From the NCBI GenBank assembly GCA_903910795.1, contig CAIWAX010000334.1, forward strand, positions 1-35,013: a stretch of 35,013 nucleotides of DNA. The letters run 5' to 3'. Made by a program: the position numbers and the translations under genes. This DNA is from an uncultured Anaerolineae bacterium. Its GTDB lineage: Bacteria > Chloroflexota > Anaerolineae > Anaerolineales > Villigracilaceae. The notes below the pieces were generated by a model that was given only the letters and a program-made list of their open reading frames with translations, searched no databases and was not told the DNA's origin. Numbering within the stretch: the stretch's first letter is position 1; every line of letters starts with the position of its first letter. This document shows, one piece after another, positions 25,233 through 33,819 of this stretch.

Positions 25233-25793
25233 ATGCAAGATTATCATGATATTTTGGCCGAAGTTCTCATAGATGAAAAAACTCTACAGGCGCGTGTTAA
25301 AGAGTTGGCAGATGAGATCAATCGGGATTATGCGGGCCAGCAAATCCTGCTGATCTGTATTTTGCGCGGTGCGCTGCCCTTTATGGTGGATCTGATGCGG
25401 CACCTAAGCGTACTCAACGCGATTGATTGCATGGCAATCTCATCCTACGGTTCGGGCGCGAGAGAAACCACCGGGAACGTTCGCATGAATCTCGATTTGC
25501 AAACCAACATTCAGGGCAAACACGTGATTTTAGTGGAAGACATTGTGGATAGCGGTCATACTGTCGCACATGTGCTTGAATTACTTCGCACCCGCAAACC
25601 CAAAACACTCAAAGTGTGTGCGCTCCTCGATAAAGAATCCCGCCGCGAGGTTGTTGTACCGATTGATTATCGCGGATTTTCAATACCGAATAAATTTGTA
25701 TTTGGTTACGGTCTTGACCTTGACGAGTTTTACCGCAACCTGCCCTTTGTGGGTGTGGTTGACCTGGACCGGTATGTCAGCAATGAGAAATAA
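25233..25793 (+). CDS. hpt: Hypoxanthine phosphoribosyltransferase, copy 1
   Basis: It converts hypoxanthine (and often guanine) plus PRPP to IMP or GMP in purine salvage. The 186-aa product has the N-terminal DEVL-like EVLIDEKTL, the CILRGALPFMVDLMRHL loop, SSYGSGARETTGNVR (flexible active-site loop) and the PRPP signature VEDIVDSGHT. The end carries GYGLDLDEFYRNLPFVGVV, the family's base-recognition tail. The ATG follows AGGAG at 5-nt spacing. In the PRPP motif His stands where the sister copy has Arg. It is followed 32 bp later by a closely related second gene. Confidence 0.95.
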   Translation: MQDYHDILAEVLIDEKTLQARVKELADEINRDYAGQQILLICILRGALPFMVDLMRHLSVLNAIDCMAISSYGSGARETTGNVRMNLDLQTNIQGKHVILVEDIVDSGHTVAHVLELLRTRKPKTLKVCALLDKESRREVVVPIDYRGFSIPNKFVFGYGLDLDEFYRNLPFVGVVDLDRYVSNEK

Positions 25794-25825
25794 AAAAAGT
25801 AGTTACATAAAAAAAAGAGGCTTTC

Positions 25826-26389
25826 ATGATGCAAGATTACACTGAGTTTATGGATGAAGTGCTCGTTGATCAGCAAGCCATTGACAAGCGGGTGCGCGAA
25901 TTGGGCGAGCAGATCAGCCGGGATTATGCCGGCGAGGATTTAGTGGTTGTCTGCCTGTTACGTGGCGGCCTTACTTTTACGGCGGACCTTACTCGCCACC
26001 TCAGCCTGACGCATGAGCTTGATTGCATGTCGCTTTCTTCCTATGGAACCGGCCATTATGCTTCCAGTGGAAATGTACGTGTCAACCTGGACTTGATGAC
26101 CAACATCGAAGGTCGTAATGTTTTATTGGTTGAAGATATAGTGGACTCCGGCCGGACTCTGGCGCATGTGTTAATGATGCTAAAAACACGCGAACCGAAG
26201 AGTGTTAAAGTATGTGTGCTGCTTGATAAAAAAATGCGCCGCGAAGTGCCGGTGGATGTCGAATATGTCGGTTTTGACGTACCGGATAAATATATATTTG
26301 GTTATGGTATTGATATTGATGAACATTTCCGCCACCTGCCTTTTATTGCAAGCGCCGATCTTGCCAGGTACAAAAATACGGCTGATTGA
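25826..26389 (+). CDS. Hypoxanthine phosphoribosyltransferase, copy 2
   Basis: A 187-aa paralogue of the preceding gene and, by eye, more than half identical. Shared blocks include SRDYAG (NRDYAG), LLRGG, DCMSLSSYGTG, GNVRVNLDL, VEDIVDSGRT, VCVLLDKKMRREV and FGYGIDIDEHFRHLPFI. All family motifs are intact, so both copies should be active. Differences cluster in the hood and flexible loop (ARETT versus HYASS), which could alter base preference. The start is ATGATG at 25826 with AAGAGG upstream. Its stop lies 5 bp before the next gene's ATG. Confidence 0.93.
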   Translation: MMQDYTEFMDEVLVDQQAIDKRVRELGEQISRDYAGEDLVVVCLLRGGLTFTADLTRHLSLTHELDCMSLSSYGTGHYASSGNVRVNLDLMTNIEGRNVLLVEDIVDSGRTLAHVLMMLKTREPKSVKVCVLLDKKMRREVPVDVEYVGFDVPDKYIFGYGIDIDEHFRHLPFIASADLARYKNTAD

Positions 26390-26394
26390 TTTTG

Positions 26395-28080
26395 ATGGAT
26401 GATGAAAAATCTGCGGAGTCTGCGGCTTATTCCGGACGCTGGGTGGCGCTCGTCCGGGGGAAAGTTGTTGCCCAGGGTGACAGCCGTGAACAGGTTTTTC
26501 AATTCGCGCGCCGTTCGCGCAGCAAGGAAAATATTGAAATCCGATTTATGCCAGTAATGCCTGTTTCTTCCCCTTTGTTGGAAGCTGTCCGAACCGCCAT
26601 CCCTGCGGGTGAACCTGTTTACCTGGTGGGCGGCGCAGTTCGAGACGCGGTATTGGGTCGTGCTTCCCGCGACCTGGATTTTGCTTGCCTGCATGGTATC
26701 AAGTTGGCCAGATCAGTCGCGGATGCTTTGAAGGCAGCCTTCTTTCCGATGGACGAAACCTTTGATACTGGCCGGGTGATCCTTCAAAACGCGGACGGCA
26801 GCCGGGATATTCTGGACTTTGCCGGTTATCGCGGCGATTCGCTCGAGGCTGATCTTCGCGGACGGGATTTTACGATCAACGCGGTTGCCATGGATCTGAA
26901 TACAGGCACAATTTTTGATCCTCTGGGCGGTGTCATGGACATCCGTAACAGACGCATCCGGGCCTGTTCGGAAAGCGCACTCAGGGATGATTCTATCCGA
27001 ATATTACGGGGTATCCGCCAGGCCGCGGCTTACGGTTTTTCGATTGACCCGGACACGCGCAAGTTAATGAAAGCCGCGGCTGGCCTGCTGCCAAACATCT
27101 CCCCTGAGCGTTTGCGGGATGAATTATTTAAGATTTTATCCGGGCCAAAACCGGATAGTGCTGTGCGAGCGTTGGAGATATTGGGAACGCTTCCATATAT
27201 TTTGCCTGAATTGCCTGCCCTGAAAGGGATGGAACAGTCAGCCCCGCACGTTTATGATGTCTGGACCCACACGCTGGCTGTTTTGCGTCACCTTGAAGGT
27301 ATTCTGGACGTACTTTCCCCATCTTACAATGAACAAAAAGCCAACGCGGACTGGATGAACGGCCTGGTTGTGTTAAAGCTCGGCAAATATCGGGCCCAAA
27401 TCAACGAACATCTGGGCAAGAATTTGAATGTTGACCGCACGGCCCGTTCAGTTTTGTTTTTTGCCGCGCTTTATCATGATGTAAATAAACCGCAGACAAA
27501 ATCAATCGAAGAAAATGGCCGCATCCGTTTCCTCGGGCATGATGAAATGGGCGCGCAGACAGCCGCGCAACGCGGAATGGCGCTGCATTTCAGCAATGAT
27601 GAACTGCAACGACTGCGGTTGATTATCAAACATCACATGCGGGTTCATGGTCAAACCAACCGTAAGGAGGCTGGCGTGGAAACCAGCCGTAAGGCCATTT
27701 ATCGTTTTTTTCGCGATTCCAACGAAGCCGGGATTGATTTAATTCTTCTGGCTCTGGCGGATACCCGCGCTACCTATGATCACACGCTGACCCAGCAACA
27801 TTGGGCGGCGGCCCTGGATGTGAGCCGGACTTTGTTGGATGCCTGGTATGAGAAGGCAGATGAAATGATCAGGCCTCCGGCTTTGGTGAACGGAGATGAT
27901 TTGATTTCCACCCTGCAGCAAAAGCCCGGACCGGAAATTGGTAAATTGTTGGAGGCCATTCGGGAAAACCAGGCAGCCGGGTTTCTGAACACACAGGCTG
28001 AAGCATTGGCGTTTGCGAGAGATTGGCTTGTCACGGCGCATGAATCTGCTAAGAAAGCTGAAGATTCTGGCCAACCGTAA
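26395..28080 (+). CDS. CCA-adding/poly(A) polymerase-family nucleotidyltransferase with HD domain and a DUF5678-like N-terminus
   Basis: A class II tRNA-nucleotidyltransferase-family protein of 561 aa. Residues about 11-48 (SGRWVALVRGKVVAQGDS then EQVFQFARR) look like the small DUF5678 domain. The polymerase head begins near 70: YLVGGAVRDAVLGRASRDLDF has the two catalytic aspartates. RGRDFTINAVAMDL and LRDDSIRILRGIRQAAAYGFSID follow as the expected neck motifs. An HD phosphohydrolase domain comes next (LFFAALYHDVNKPQTKS, FLGHDEMGAQ, IIKHHMRV). It probably completes or repairs tRNA 3' ends, but CCA-adding and poly(A)-adding members cannot be told apart safely by eye. I use the ATG at 26395, since the ORF's TTG overlaps the hpt stop. 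No good ribosome-binding site is seen. Confidence 0.88.
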   Translation: MDDEKSAESAAYSGRWVALVRGKVVAQGDSREQVFQFARRSRSKENIEIRFMPVMPVSSPLLEAVRTAIPAGEPVYLVGGAVRDAVLGRASRDLDFACLHGIKLARSVADALKAAFFPMDETFDTGRVILQNADGSRDILDFAGYRGDSLEADLRGRDFTINAVAMDLNTGTIFDPLGGVMDIRNRRIRACSESALRDDSIRILRGIRQAAAYGFSIDPDTRKLMKAAAGLLPNISPERLRDELFKILSGPKPDSAVRALEILGTLPYILPELPALKGMEQSAPHVYDVWTHTLAVLRHLEGILDVLSPSYNEQKANADWMNGLVVLKLGKYRAQINEHLGKNLNVDRTARSVLFFAALYHDVNKPQTKSIEENGRIRFLGHDEMGAQTAAQRGMALHFSNDELQRLRLIIKHHMRVHGQTNRKEAGVETSRKAIYRFFRDSNEAGIDLILLALADTRATYDHTLTQQHWAAALDVSRTLLDAWYEKADEMIRPPALVNGDDLISTLQQKPGPEIGKLLEAIRENQAAGFLNTQAEALAFARDWLVTAHESAKKAEDSGQP

Positions 28081-28108
28081 GTTGGAATAAGCGCGAGGTG
28101 CTTGAAAA

Positions 28109-28876
28109 TTGGAAAAACTTCTGATAAATAACCTTTCATTGGCTTTTGAAAGACATGGAAAAGGTATCCCGCTGCTTTTGATCCATGGATTTCCGCTTGA
28201 CCATGCTTCATGGAATCCTTTGCTTCCTCAGATCACATCTCTTTTTGATGTGATCTTGCCGGACCTGCCGGGCTTTGGTTCATCGGATATACCCGATGAA
28301 ATCCATACCATTGCTGAAATGGCTGCTGACCTGGCTGTTCTCCTGGATGAGTTGAATATTCAAAAAACCTGCCTGGCCGGACATTCCATGGGGGGGTACG
28401 TTGCGCTGGCGTTTGCGCATGCGTACCCCGCAAGGGTGCTGGGGCTTGGGCTGATCGGTTCCCAGGCTGCATCTGACACTGCTGAGCGCAAGGCTGGACG
28501 ATATTCTCAGGCCGGACAGGTGGCATTACGCGGCCCGGAAGAGGTGGTTGGCATGGCCGAAAAGCTTTCGGCTGATCCAGTCTTTGAGCCATTTTTCCGG
28601 GAAATTATTTTGCGCCAGCGCTCCGCAGGGCTTGTCAATGCCATCAAGGCTATGGCCGAACGCCCAGACGCATTCGGTTATTTGGAACGATTTTCCTTTC
28701 CTGTTACTCTTCTCCACGGACAGGCGGATAGTTTGGTACCGGTTGAACGCTCTCGTGAAATGAAGAAACGCATTCCGGCTGTGGAACTGGTTGAGCTTCC
28801 CGGGGTTGGACATTCGCCGGCAGTGGAAGCTCCCCTGGAAACCGCCCGAATTTTGTTGAATTTATCTGGTCGTTAG
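28109..28876 (+). CDS. Alpha/beta-fold hydrolase
   Basis: A 255-aa cytoplasmic serine hydrolase. The oxyanion-hole motif is LLLIHGFPLDHASWNP, the nucleophile elbow GHSMGGYVALAFA, the acid HGQADSLVP, and the catalytic His GVGHSP, so the triad is complete. It has the size and pattern of the 3-oxoadipate enol-lactonase/BioH-like group. The substrate is not predictable. It starts with TTG (28109), supported by GAGGTG 9 nt upstream, and lies 28 bp after the CCA-transferase gene. A strong terminator follows it. Confidence 0.9.
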   Translation: MEKLLINNLSLAFERHGKGIPLLLIHGFPLDHASWNPLLPQITSLFDVILPDLPGFGSSDIPDEIHTIAEMAADLAVLLDELNIQKTCLAGHSMGGYVALAFAHAYPARVLGLGLIGSQAASDTAERKAGRYSQAGQVALRGPEEVVGMAEKLSADPVFEPFFREIILRQRSAGLVNAIKAMAERPDAFGYLERFSFPVTLLHGQADSLVPVERSREMKKRIPAVELVELPGVGHSPAVEAPLETARILLNLSGR

Positions 28877-28930
28877 CGCTCACGAATGAAATTAGGGGAT
28901 GGAGCCTGATCCATATCGCTTGAAATGGAA

Positions 28931-28974
28931 CGAAAAGAGACCCGCCATTTTTATATATGGCGGGTCTCTTTTCG
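28931..28974. terminator. Bidirectional terminator with an 18-bp perfect stem
   Basis: CGAAAAGAGACCCGCCAT (28931-28948) and ATGGCGGGTCTCTTTTCG (28957-28974) pair perfectly around TTTTATAT. The stem ends in CTCTTTTC on both strands. It lies between the convergent hydrolase gene and the zinc-ribbon gene and should stop both. Confidence 0.9.
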
Positions 28975-28987
28975 ATTGACCGGGCAG

Positions 28988-29284
28988 CTATGGGTAAATT
29001 TCGCCCAGAATTGGCTCGTACATACAGCGGCAGCCGTGGTTATGCGAGCAGCCTTCGTGTGGTAGAACTGCTACCGAGTCTTTTGGAAAAGTTCCGCGAG
29101 ATTCATAACACAACGGGCAGGCATCATTGGCAACGTTGATCCGAATGGCGGTGACACGCGCATTAGTTCTAAAGTTCTTGAGAGCAATGGCGGAATTTGA
29201 AAAATCCCGTAATTCAACTTTGCAGTTGATACAATTTGTGGCTGTGTCGGGGGAAGTTGCATTGCAGCGGGAGCAGGTTTGCAC
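28988..29284 (-). CDS. Small double zinc-ribbon protein, function unknown
   Basis: A 98-aa protein with a GTG start at 29284, supported by AGGAGA about 8 nt upstream. The first zinc ribbon is CSRC-x10-CINC (Cys4, 7, 18, 21). The second part has CPLC (56, 59) and GCSHNHGCRC (Cys79, 85, 87 with nearby His), enough ligands for another metal site. PKDSVAVLPHEGCSH resembles the cysteine/histidine-rich end found in some phage-head-like and DUF zinc proteins, but I would not name a family. It follows the receiver gene by 58 bp on the same strand, so the two are probably expressed together. No membrane segment. Confidence 0.78.
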   Translation of the reverse strand: MQTCSRCNATSPDTATNCINCKVELRDFSNSAIALKNFRTNARVTAIRINVANDACPLCYESRGTFPKDSVAVLPHEGCSHNHGCRCMYEPILGEIYP

Positions 29285-29342
29285 GTCCGATCTCCTGAAA
29301 TTTTTTGTAATTTTACTCTGGGCGGATGCGCCTGCAAAGGTT

Positions 29343-29780
29343 TTATGATAGATTGGTGGCGCTGGCTTTGTTGTTTGCCCGATTATTCTTCAGCATGCTG
29401 GATAATTGACTTTCAACAGCGTAACGGCGGGTCAGATTATGGATATGTGCCAGAAGAACCATATTCGGCACAGGTTTTGACATGTAATCATCAGCGCCAG
29501 CATCCAGGGCGCTGGAGATTACATGCGGATCATCGAGCGCGGATAAAATTGCAATGGGGACATTCGTAAATGTGCGCAAAGTCTTACAAACTTCCCACCC
29601 ATCTGTTTCGGGGAGTAGAAGATCCAAAATAATGATATCCGGATGTTCAACCCGCGCCAGTTCGAGGCCATCCATGCCGCTTGCAGTTGAGATCACATTC
29701 ATGCCGTTTTTTTCGAGCAGCATACCCAGGAGCTCAGTCATGGAAGAATCGTCGTCTATAATCAGTACTTTGATTGACAT
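29343..29780 (-). CDS. Stand-alone response-regulator receiver protein
   Basis: A 145-aa single receiver domain with a short polar tail. The acidic residues are Asp9-Asp11 (IIDDDSSM), the phospho-acceptor is Asp53 (IIILDLLLPETDGWEV), the switch Ser is in IAILSALDD, and the Lys is in DDYMSKPV. That resembles the receiver half of OmpR-family regulators, but the DNA-binding domain is absent: after YAVESQLSSMLKN the chain stops. It may be a truncated OmpR descendant or a true single-domain regulator. The ATG follows AGAGGAAATATC. It is divergent from ppdK, with 259 bp between the two starts. Confidence 0.92.
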   Translation of the reverse strand: MSIKVLIIDDDSSMTELLGMLLEKNGMNVISTASGMDGLELARVEHPDIIILDLLLPETDGWEVCKTLRTFTNVPIAILSALDDPHVISSALDAGADDYMSKPVPNMVLLAHIHNLTRRYAVESQLSSMLKNNRANNKASATNLS

Positions 29781-30039
29781 GATATTTCCTCTTCGTCTGA
29801 TTATGCCAGAAAATAATCAGGTTAGACTTTACATACAACTAACAACTTCTACTTCTTCATTACTGGTTGCTTGCACACCCGGGCATCCTATAAGATCAGC
29901 TTATCTTTTTAGAGCTCGATTATTTGAAAAACTATCCCAATGGGTTGTTAGAAAAATGAGCAGGTCAAAATGATGTTTGTGGTAAACTTATTCCGTTTTG
30001 CGTTTATCGCTATCATATCTTTCTCGTAAGGAGACGAAA

Positions 30040-32802
30040 ATGGCAAAAAAATGGGTATATCTATTTGAAGAAGTTGCAAAAGCTGAAAAATACGCCGGTT
30101 CTTGGGAAGGCGTACGTGGTTTATTGGGAGGCAAGGGATCTGGTCTGGCTGACATGACTCGCGCGGGCGTCCCTGTTCCTCCAGGTTTTACCGTTACAAC
30201 CGAAGCCTGCAATGAATATCGCAAAACCGGTCAGTTTCCGGAAGGCATGTGGGATCAGGCACTCAAGTCGTTGAAGCATGTCGAAAAAGCGACCGGGAAG
30301 AAGTTTGGTGATTCCAATGACCCGCTGCTTGTTTCCTGCCGGTCTGGTGCCAAATTCTCCATGCCTGGCATGATGAACACCATCTTGAACATCGGCCTGA
30401 CCGATAAATCTGCCGCTGGCATGATCAAGCTGACCGGTAACCCGCGTTTTGTGTGGGATTCCTACCGCCGCCTGGTTGAAATGTTCGGCACCGTTGTGAT
30501 GGACATCGAAGACGAGGCCTTTGAGCACCCGTTGGCCGAATACAAGGCCGAGAAGGGCTACAAGCTTGATATCGAAATGCAGGCTGAAGACTGGAAGCAC
30601 ATGGTTTCCGTCTACAAGGATGTCTTCAAGCAGAAAACTGGCAAGGATTTCCCCCAGGATGCAAAAGAACAACTTGCTCTCTCCACCGAAGCTGTGTTCA
30701 AGAGCTGGAATGGTAAGAAGGCGGTAGATTATCGTCGCGCCACCAAGATTTCTGATGATCTCGGCACCGCTGTCAATATCGTTACCATGGTTTTTGGCAA
30801 TATGGGTGATGACTCAGGTACCGGCGTGGCCTTCACTCGCAATCCATCCACTGGCGATAAGAAGATGATGGGCGAGTATCTGCTGAACGCCCAGGGCGAG
30901 GATGTGGTCGCAGGTATTCGCAATGCTGACCAGATCGAACATCTCGTCACACAAATGCCCGAAGTCTACAACCAGTTTATGGATATCACTGCCAAACTGG
31001 AAAAGCACTACAAAGACATGCAGGATGTTGAGTTCACCATCGAGCGCGGAAAACTCTGGATGCTGCAGACCCGCAACGGCAAGCGCACTGCCAAAGCCAT
31101 TGTGAAAATCGCGGTTGATATGGCCAATGAAGGTCTGATCAGCAAGGATGACGCTGTTTTGCGCGTGACACCCGAAGATGTGGATGCCCTCCTGCACCCG
31201 ACCTTCGACAGCGCAGCCAAGAAAGAAGCTGAAAAGGCTGGAAAGTTCCTTGCCAAGGGTGTCAATGCCTCCCCCGGTGCAGCCGTTGGTCAGGCTTACT
31301 TTGACGCCGATAAGGCCGAAAAGATGGCGAAGGAAGAAAAACAGGATACCATCATGGTACGCCCGTTCACCAAGCCGGACGATGTGCACGGCATGATCGC
31401 CTCCAAGGGTGTGCTCACCAGTGAAGGCGGCGCCACCTCTCACGCCGCGGTTGTTGCCCGCCAGTTTGGCATCCCCTGTGTGGTTGGTGCCAACGCCATG
31501 AAGATTGACCTCGAAAGACGCATCATGGTTGTTGGTGATGTGGTTGTCAAGGAAGGCGAATGGATTTCCGTGGACGGTACCACCGGCCAGGTTTTTGTTG
31601 GTAAGATCCCAACCACTGCTCCTACGCTGGAAGAACAGACTGAACTGCTGACCCTGCTGACCTGGGCTGATGAAATCGCTGCCCGCCCCCACATTCGTGT
31701 AATGCCGGATGGCCGCAAGAGCCGCGGTTTGCAGGTGTGGGCCAATGCAGATTATCCGAAGGATGCCCGCCGCGCTCGCGCTTACGGCGCCCAGGGTATT
31801 GGTTTGTGCCGCACCGAGCATATGTTCTTTGAACCGGAACGCCTGCCGATCGTGCAGAAGATGATCCTGGCCAAAACCAGTGAAGAACGCACAAAACAGC
31901 TTGACCTGCTGCTGCCCAGCCAGCGCAAGGATTTTGATGGCCTGTTTGAAGCCATGGACGGTCACCCGGTCATTATCCGTTTGATCGACCCGCCGCTGCA
32001 TGAATTTATGCCCGATGAAGAAAAACTGCTCGAAGAAGTCATCACCATGCGTGTCAAGGGTGAGACCGACGGATTGGAAGCAAAGGAACACCTGCTTACT
32101 TCGATCAGGAGCCTGCATGAATCCAACCCGATGATGGGTCTGCGTGGCGTGCGTCTTTCGATCGCCATGCCCGAAATCGTCGAAATGCAGGTGCGCGCCA
32201 TTTTTGAAGCCGCCGCAGACTGCGCTTTGCGCGGCATCGTGGTCAAGCCCGAAGTTATGATCCCGCTAACCGGCACTGTCAAAGAACTCGAGTGGATCCA
32301 GCCCCGCCTGGTCCGCATTGCCGCCACGGTTCTGGCCGAGAAGAAGGTTGCCAAGCTGGATTACAAGTTTGGCACCATGATCGAAATTCCACGTGCTGCT
32401 GTAACCGCGGCTGAAATTGCCAATTTGGCTGAGTTCTTCTCCTTCGGTACCAACGACCTGACCCAAATGACCTTCGGTTACTCCCGCGATGATGCCGAAC
32501 GCGCCTTCCTGGTCACTTATGTTGAACAGGGCATTCTGGCAAAGAACCCCTTCCAGACTATCGATCGCGCTGGTGTTGGTCGTCTGATGCAAATGGCAAT
32601 CAATGAAGGACGCTCTACTCGCCCCGAATTGGAAGTAGGCATTTGCGGTGAACACGGCGGCGATCCCGAATCGATCGAGTGGTGCCATATCATTGGTAAC
32701 AATTATGTTTCCTGCTCGCCCTTCCGCGTTCCGATTGCCCGCCTGGCTGCCGGCCATGTGGCTCTCAATCACAGTGGAAAAACAAAAGCCGAAGACAAAT
32801 AG
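30040..32802 (+). CDS. ppdK: Pyruvate, phosphate dikinase
   Basis: It interconverts pyruvate + ATP + Pi with phosphoenolpyruvate + AMP + PPi, linking glycolysis and gluconeogenesis in many anaerobes. The start is the ATG at 30040 with TAAGGAGACGAAA before it; the ORF's extra 14 residues are untranslated leader. The 920-aa product shows the ATP-grasp front (LLGGKGSGLADM, SCRSGAKFSMPGMMNTILNIG) and GVAFTRNPSTGD. The swivelling phosphohistidine domain has GGATSHAAVVAR (His468). The PEP-binding barrel has GLCRTEHMFFE, FGTNDLTQMTFGYSRDD and the catalytic Cys869 in GICGEHGGDP. The length is normal. It is a single-gene unit closed by a terminator. Confidence 0.97.
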   Translation: MAKKWVYLFEEVAKAEKYAGSWEGVRGLLGGKGSGLADMTRAGVPVPPGFTVTTEACNEYRKTGQFPEGMWDQALKSLKHVEKATGKKFGDSNDPLLVSCRSGAKFSMPGMMNTILNIGLTDKSAAGMIKLTGNPRFVWDSYRRLVEMFGTVVMDIEDEAFEHPLAEYKAEKGYKLDIEMQAEDWKHMVSVYKDVFKQKTGKDFPQDAKEQLALSTEAVFKSWNGKKAVDYRRATKISDDLGTAVNIVTMVFGNMGDDSGTGVAFTRNPSTGDKKMMGEYLLNAQGEDVVAGIRNADQIEHLVTQMPEVYNQFMDITAKLEKHYKDMQDVEFTIERGKLWMLQTRNGKRTAKAIVKIAVDMANEGLISKDDAVLRVTPEDVDALLHPTFDSAAKKEAEKAGKFLAKGVNASPGAAVGQAYFDADKAEKMAKEEKQDTIMVRPFTKPDDVHGMIASKGVLTSEGGATSHAAVVARQFGIPCVVGANAMKIDLERRIMVVGDVVVKEGEWISVDGTTGQVFVGKIPTTAPTLEEQTELLTLLTWADEIAARPHIRVMPDGRKSRGLQVWANADYPKDARRARAYGAQGIGLCRTEHMFFEPERLPIVQKMILAKTSEERTKQLDLLLPSQRKDFDGLFEAMDGHPVIIRLIDPPLHEFMPDEEKLLEEVITMRVKGETDGLEAKEHLLTSIRSLHESNPMMGLRGVRLSIAMPEIVEMQVRAIFEAAADCALRGIVVKPEVMIPLTGTVKELEWIQPRLVRIAATVLAEKKVAKLDYKFGTMIEIPRAAVTAAEIANLAEFFSFGTNDLTQMTFGYSRDDAERAFLVTYVEQGILAKNPFQTIDRAGVGRLMQMAINEGRSTRPELEVGICGEHGGDPESIEWCHIIGNNYVSCSPFRVPIARLAAGHVALNHSGKTKAEDK

Positions 32803-32817
32803 TTTTCTGAAAACAAC

Positions 32818-32851
32818 AAAAAGCTGGCGGTCAAAAGATCGCCAGCTTTTT
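32818..32851. terminator. Bidirectional intrinsic terminator after ppdK
   Basis: AAAAAGCTGGCG (32818-32829) and CGCCAGCTTTTT (32840-32851) pair perfectly around 10 nt, with A-run and T-run at the edges. It ends ppdK and the convergent lipoprotein gene. Confidence 0.93.
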
Positions 32852-32888
32852 AATTCTTCCAGTCAGATATCGAGCAAGTTTGCGTTTC

Positions 32889-33701
32889 TTAAGGCGTTGG
32901 CCAGGTCAGAATAACAGGTTTGGTATAACCATGTTTCTCCACCGCGTACAACTTGCCACCCGAAGGTTCCTTGCAGCCGGCTTCATCTTTGACAGTATAG
33001 GATGTTTTGTCGCGGTTGGGTAATGCCACCGGATACCAGAAGTAATTCCCGTTCTGGCAAATGAATAGATCCAGAAAATAACCGTAGTCATCATCCCTGG
33101 TCATAGGCACAACATCCCAATGGATAAAGACATGATCTCCATTCCGAACCAGACTTACATTGTGGGGCGCCTGGTACAGTACGCTGGGGCCTGGCAGGTA
33201 GACATCCGTAACCTTGACAGTGTTTATATCGCCGGTCACAGTCACCACCGATGGAGCCACCCAGCAAAAGTATTTGAGTTTGTCGAACTTAACCCACAGC
33301 CACTTGCTATATTGGAAGCGCCCACGCACGCTGCCGGTATCCCCGGCGTACAAATCGGCCGCGTATAGATACGCGCCATTCGGCCCATATTTGCAGGCTG
33401 CCGCTGGCTGATTGACAACCACGGATGGAAAACTAAAGGTGGGGGTGGCACTGGGGCCGCTGGTTTCTGTGATTGTCGCGGTTGGCGTATCCGTTGGCGT
33501 TTCCGTAGGGCTCTGGCTGGCTGTGGGTGTCATTGTTTCGGTCGGGCTGGGGGGCAGTGTGGGAGTTTCACTGGTTGAGGGTGTCAGCGTGAGCGCCGGC
33601 GGGTTGGGTGTGGCTGTTACCTGCCTGGTTGTCAGCATGGGCAGGTTGCAGGCCATGGAAATCAAACTCAACAATAAGAATACCGGAATAATTTTTCTCA
33701 T
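32889..33701 (-). CDS. Surface lipoprotein with Thr/Pro/Ser-rich stalk, function unknown
   Basis: A 270-aa exported protein. The signal peptide MRKIIPVFLLLSLISMAC ends in a lipobox with the lipidated Cys18. Residues about 28-95 form a low-complexity Thr/Pro/Ser/Glu stalk (repeats of PTETPT type), as seen in many cell-surface proteins of Chloroflexota. The C-terminal 170 residues start ACKYGPNGAYLYAADLYAG, which recalls a bacterial SH3-like module, with WLWVKF and CWVAPSVV. A fibronectin-like beta segment follows (VFIHWDVVPMTRDDD). The function is not recognised. There is no strong ribosome-binding site at the ATG. It stands alone between ppdK and the nitroreductase gene. Confidence 0.85.
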   Translation of the reverse strand: MRKIIPVFLLLSLISMACNLPMLTTRQVTATPNPPALTLTPSTSETPTLPPSPTETMTPTASQSPTETPTDTPTATITETSGPSATPTFSFPSVVVNQPAAACKYGPNGAYLYAADLYAGDTGSVRGRFQYSKWLWVKFDKLKYFCWVAPSVVTVTGDINTVKVTDVYLPGPSVLYQAPHNVSLVRNGDHVFIHWDVVPMTRDDDYGYFLDLFICQNGNYFWYPVALPNRDKTSYTVKDEAGCKEPSGGKLYAVEKHGYTKPVILTWPTP

Positions 33702-33819
33702 GATATTATTTTACAGTTTATCAGGCAGCCTGTCCTGTTTTGACACGCGCAGAATATGAACATTAGAAGCGGGATGCTTCTTTTTGCCAGTTATTTCATT
33801 ATGTATTTTGGAGAATAGC

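Noticed and set aside
30814-32118. 434-aa minus-strand ORF opposite ppdK
   Set aside because: It is a long shadow frame caused by codon bias in ppdK. His/Gly-rich composition with no motif.
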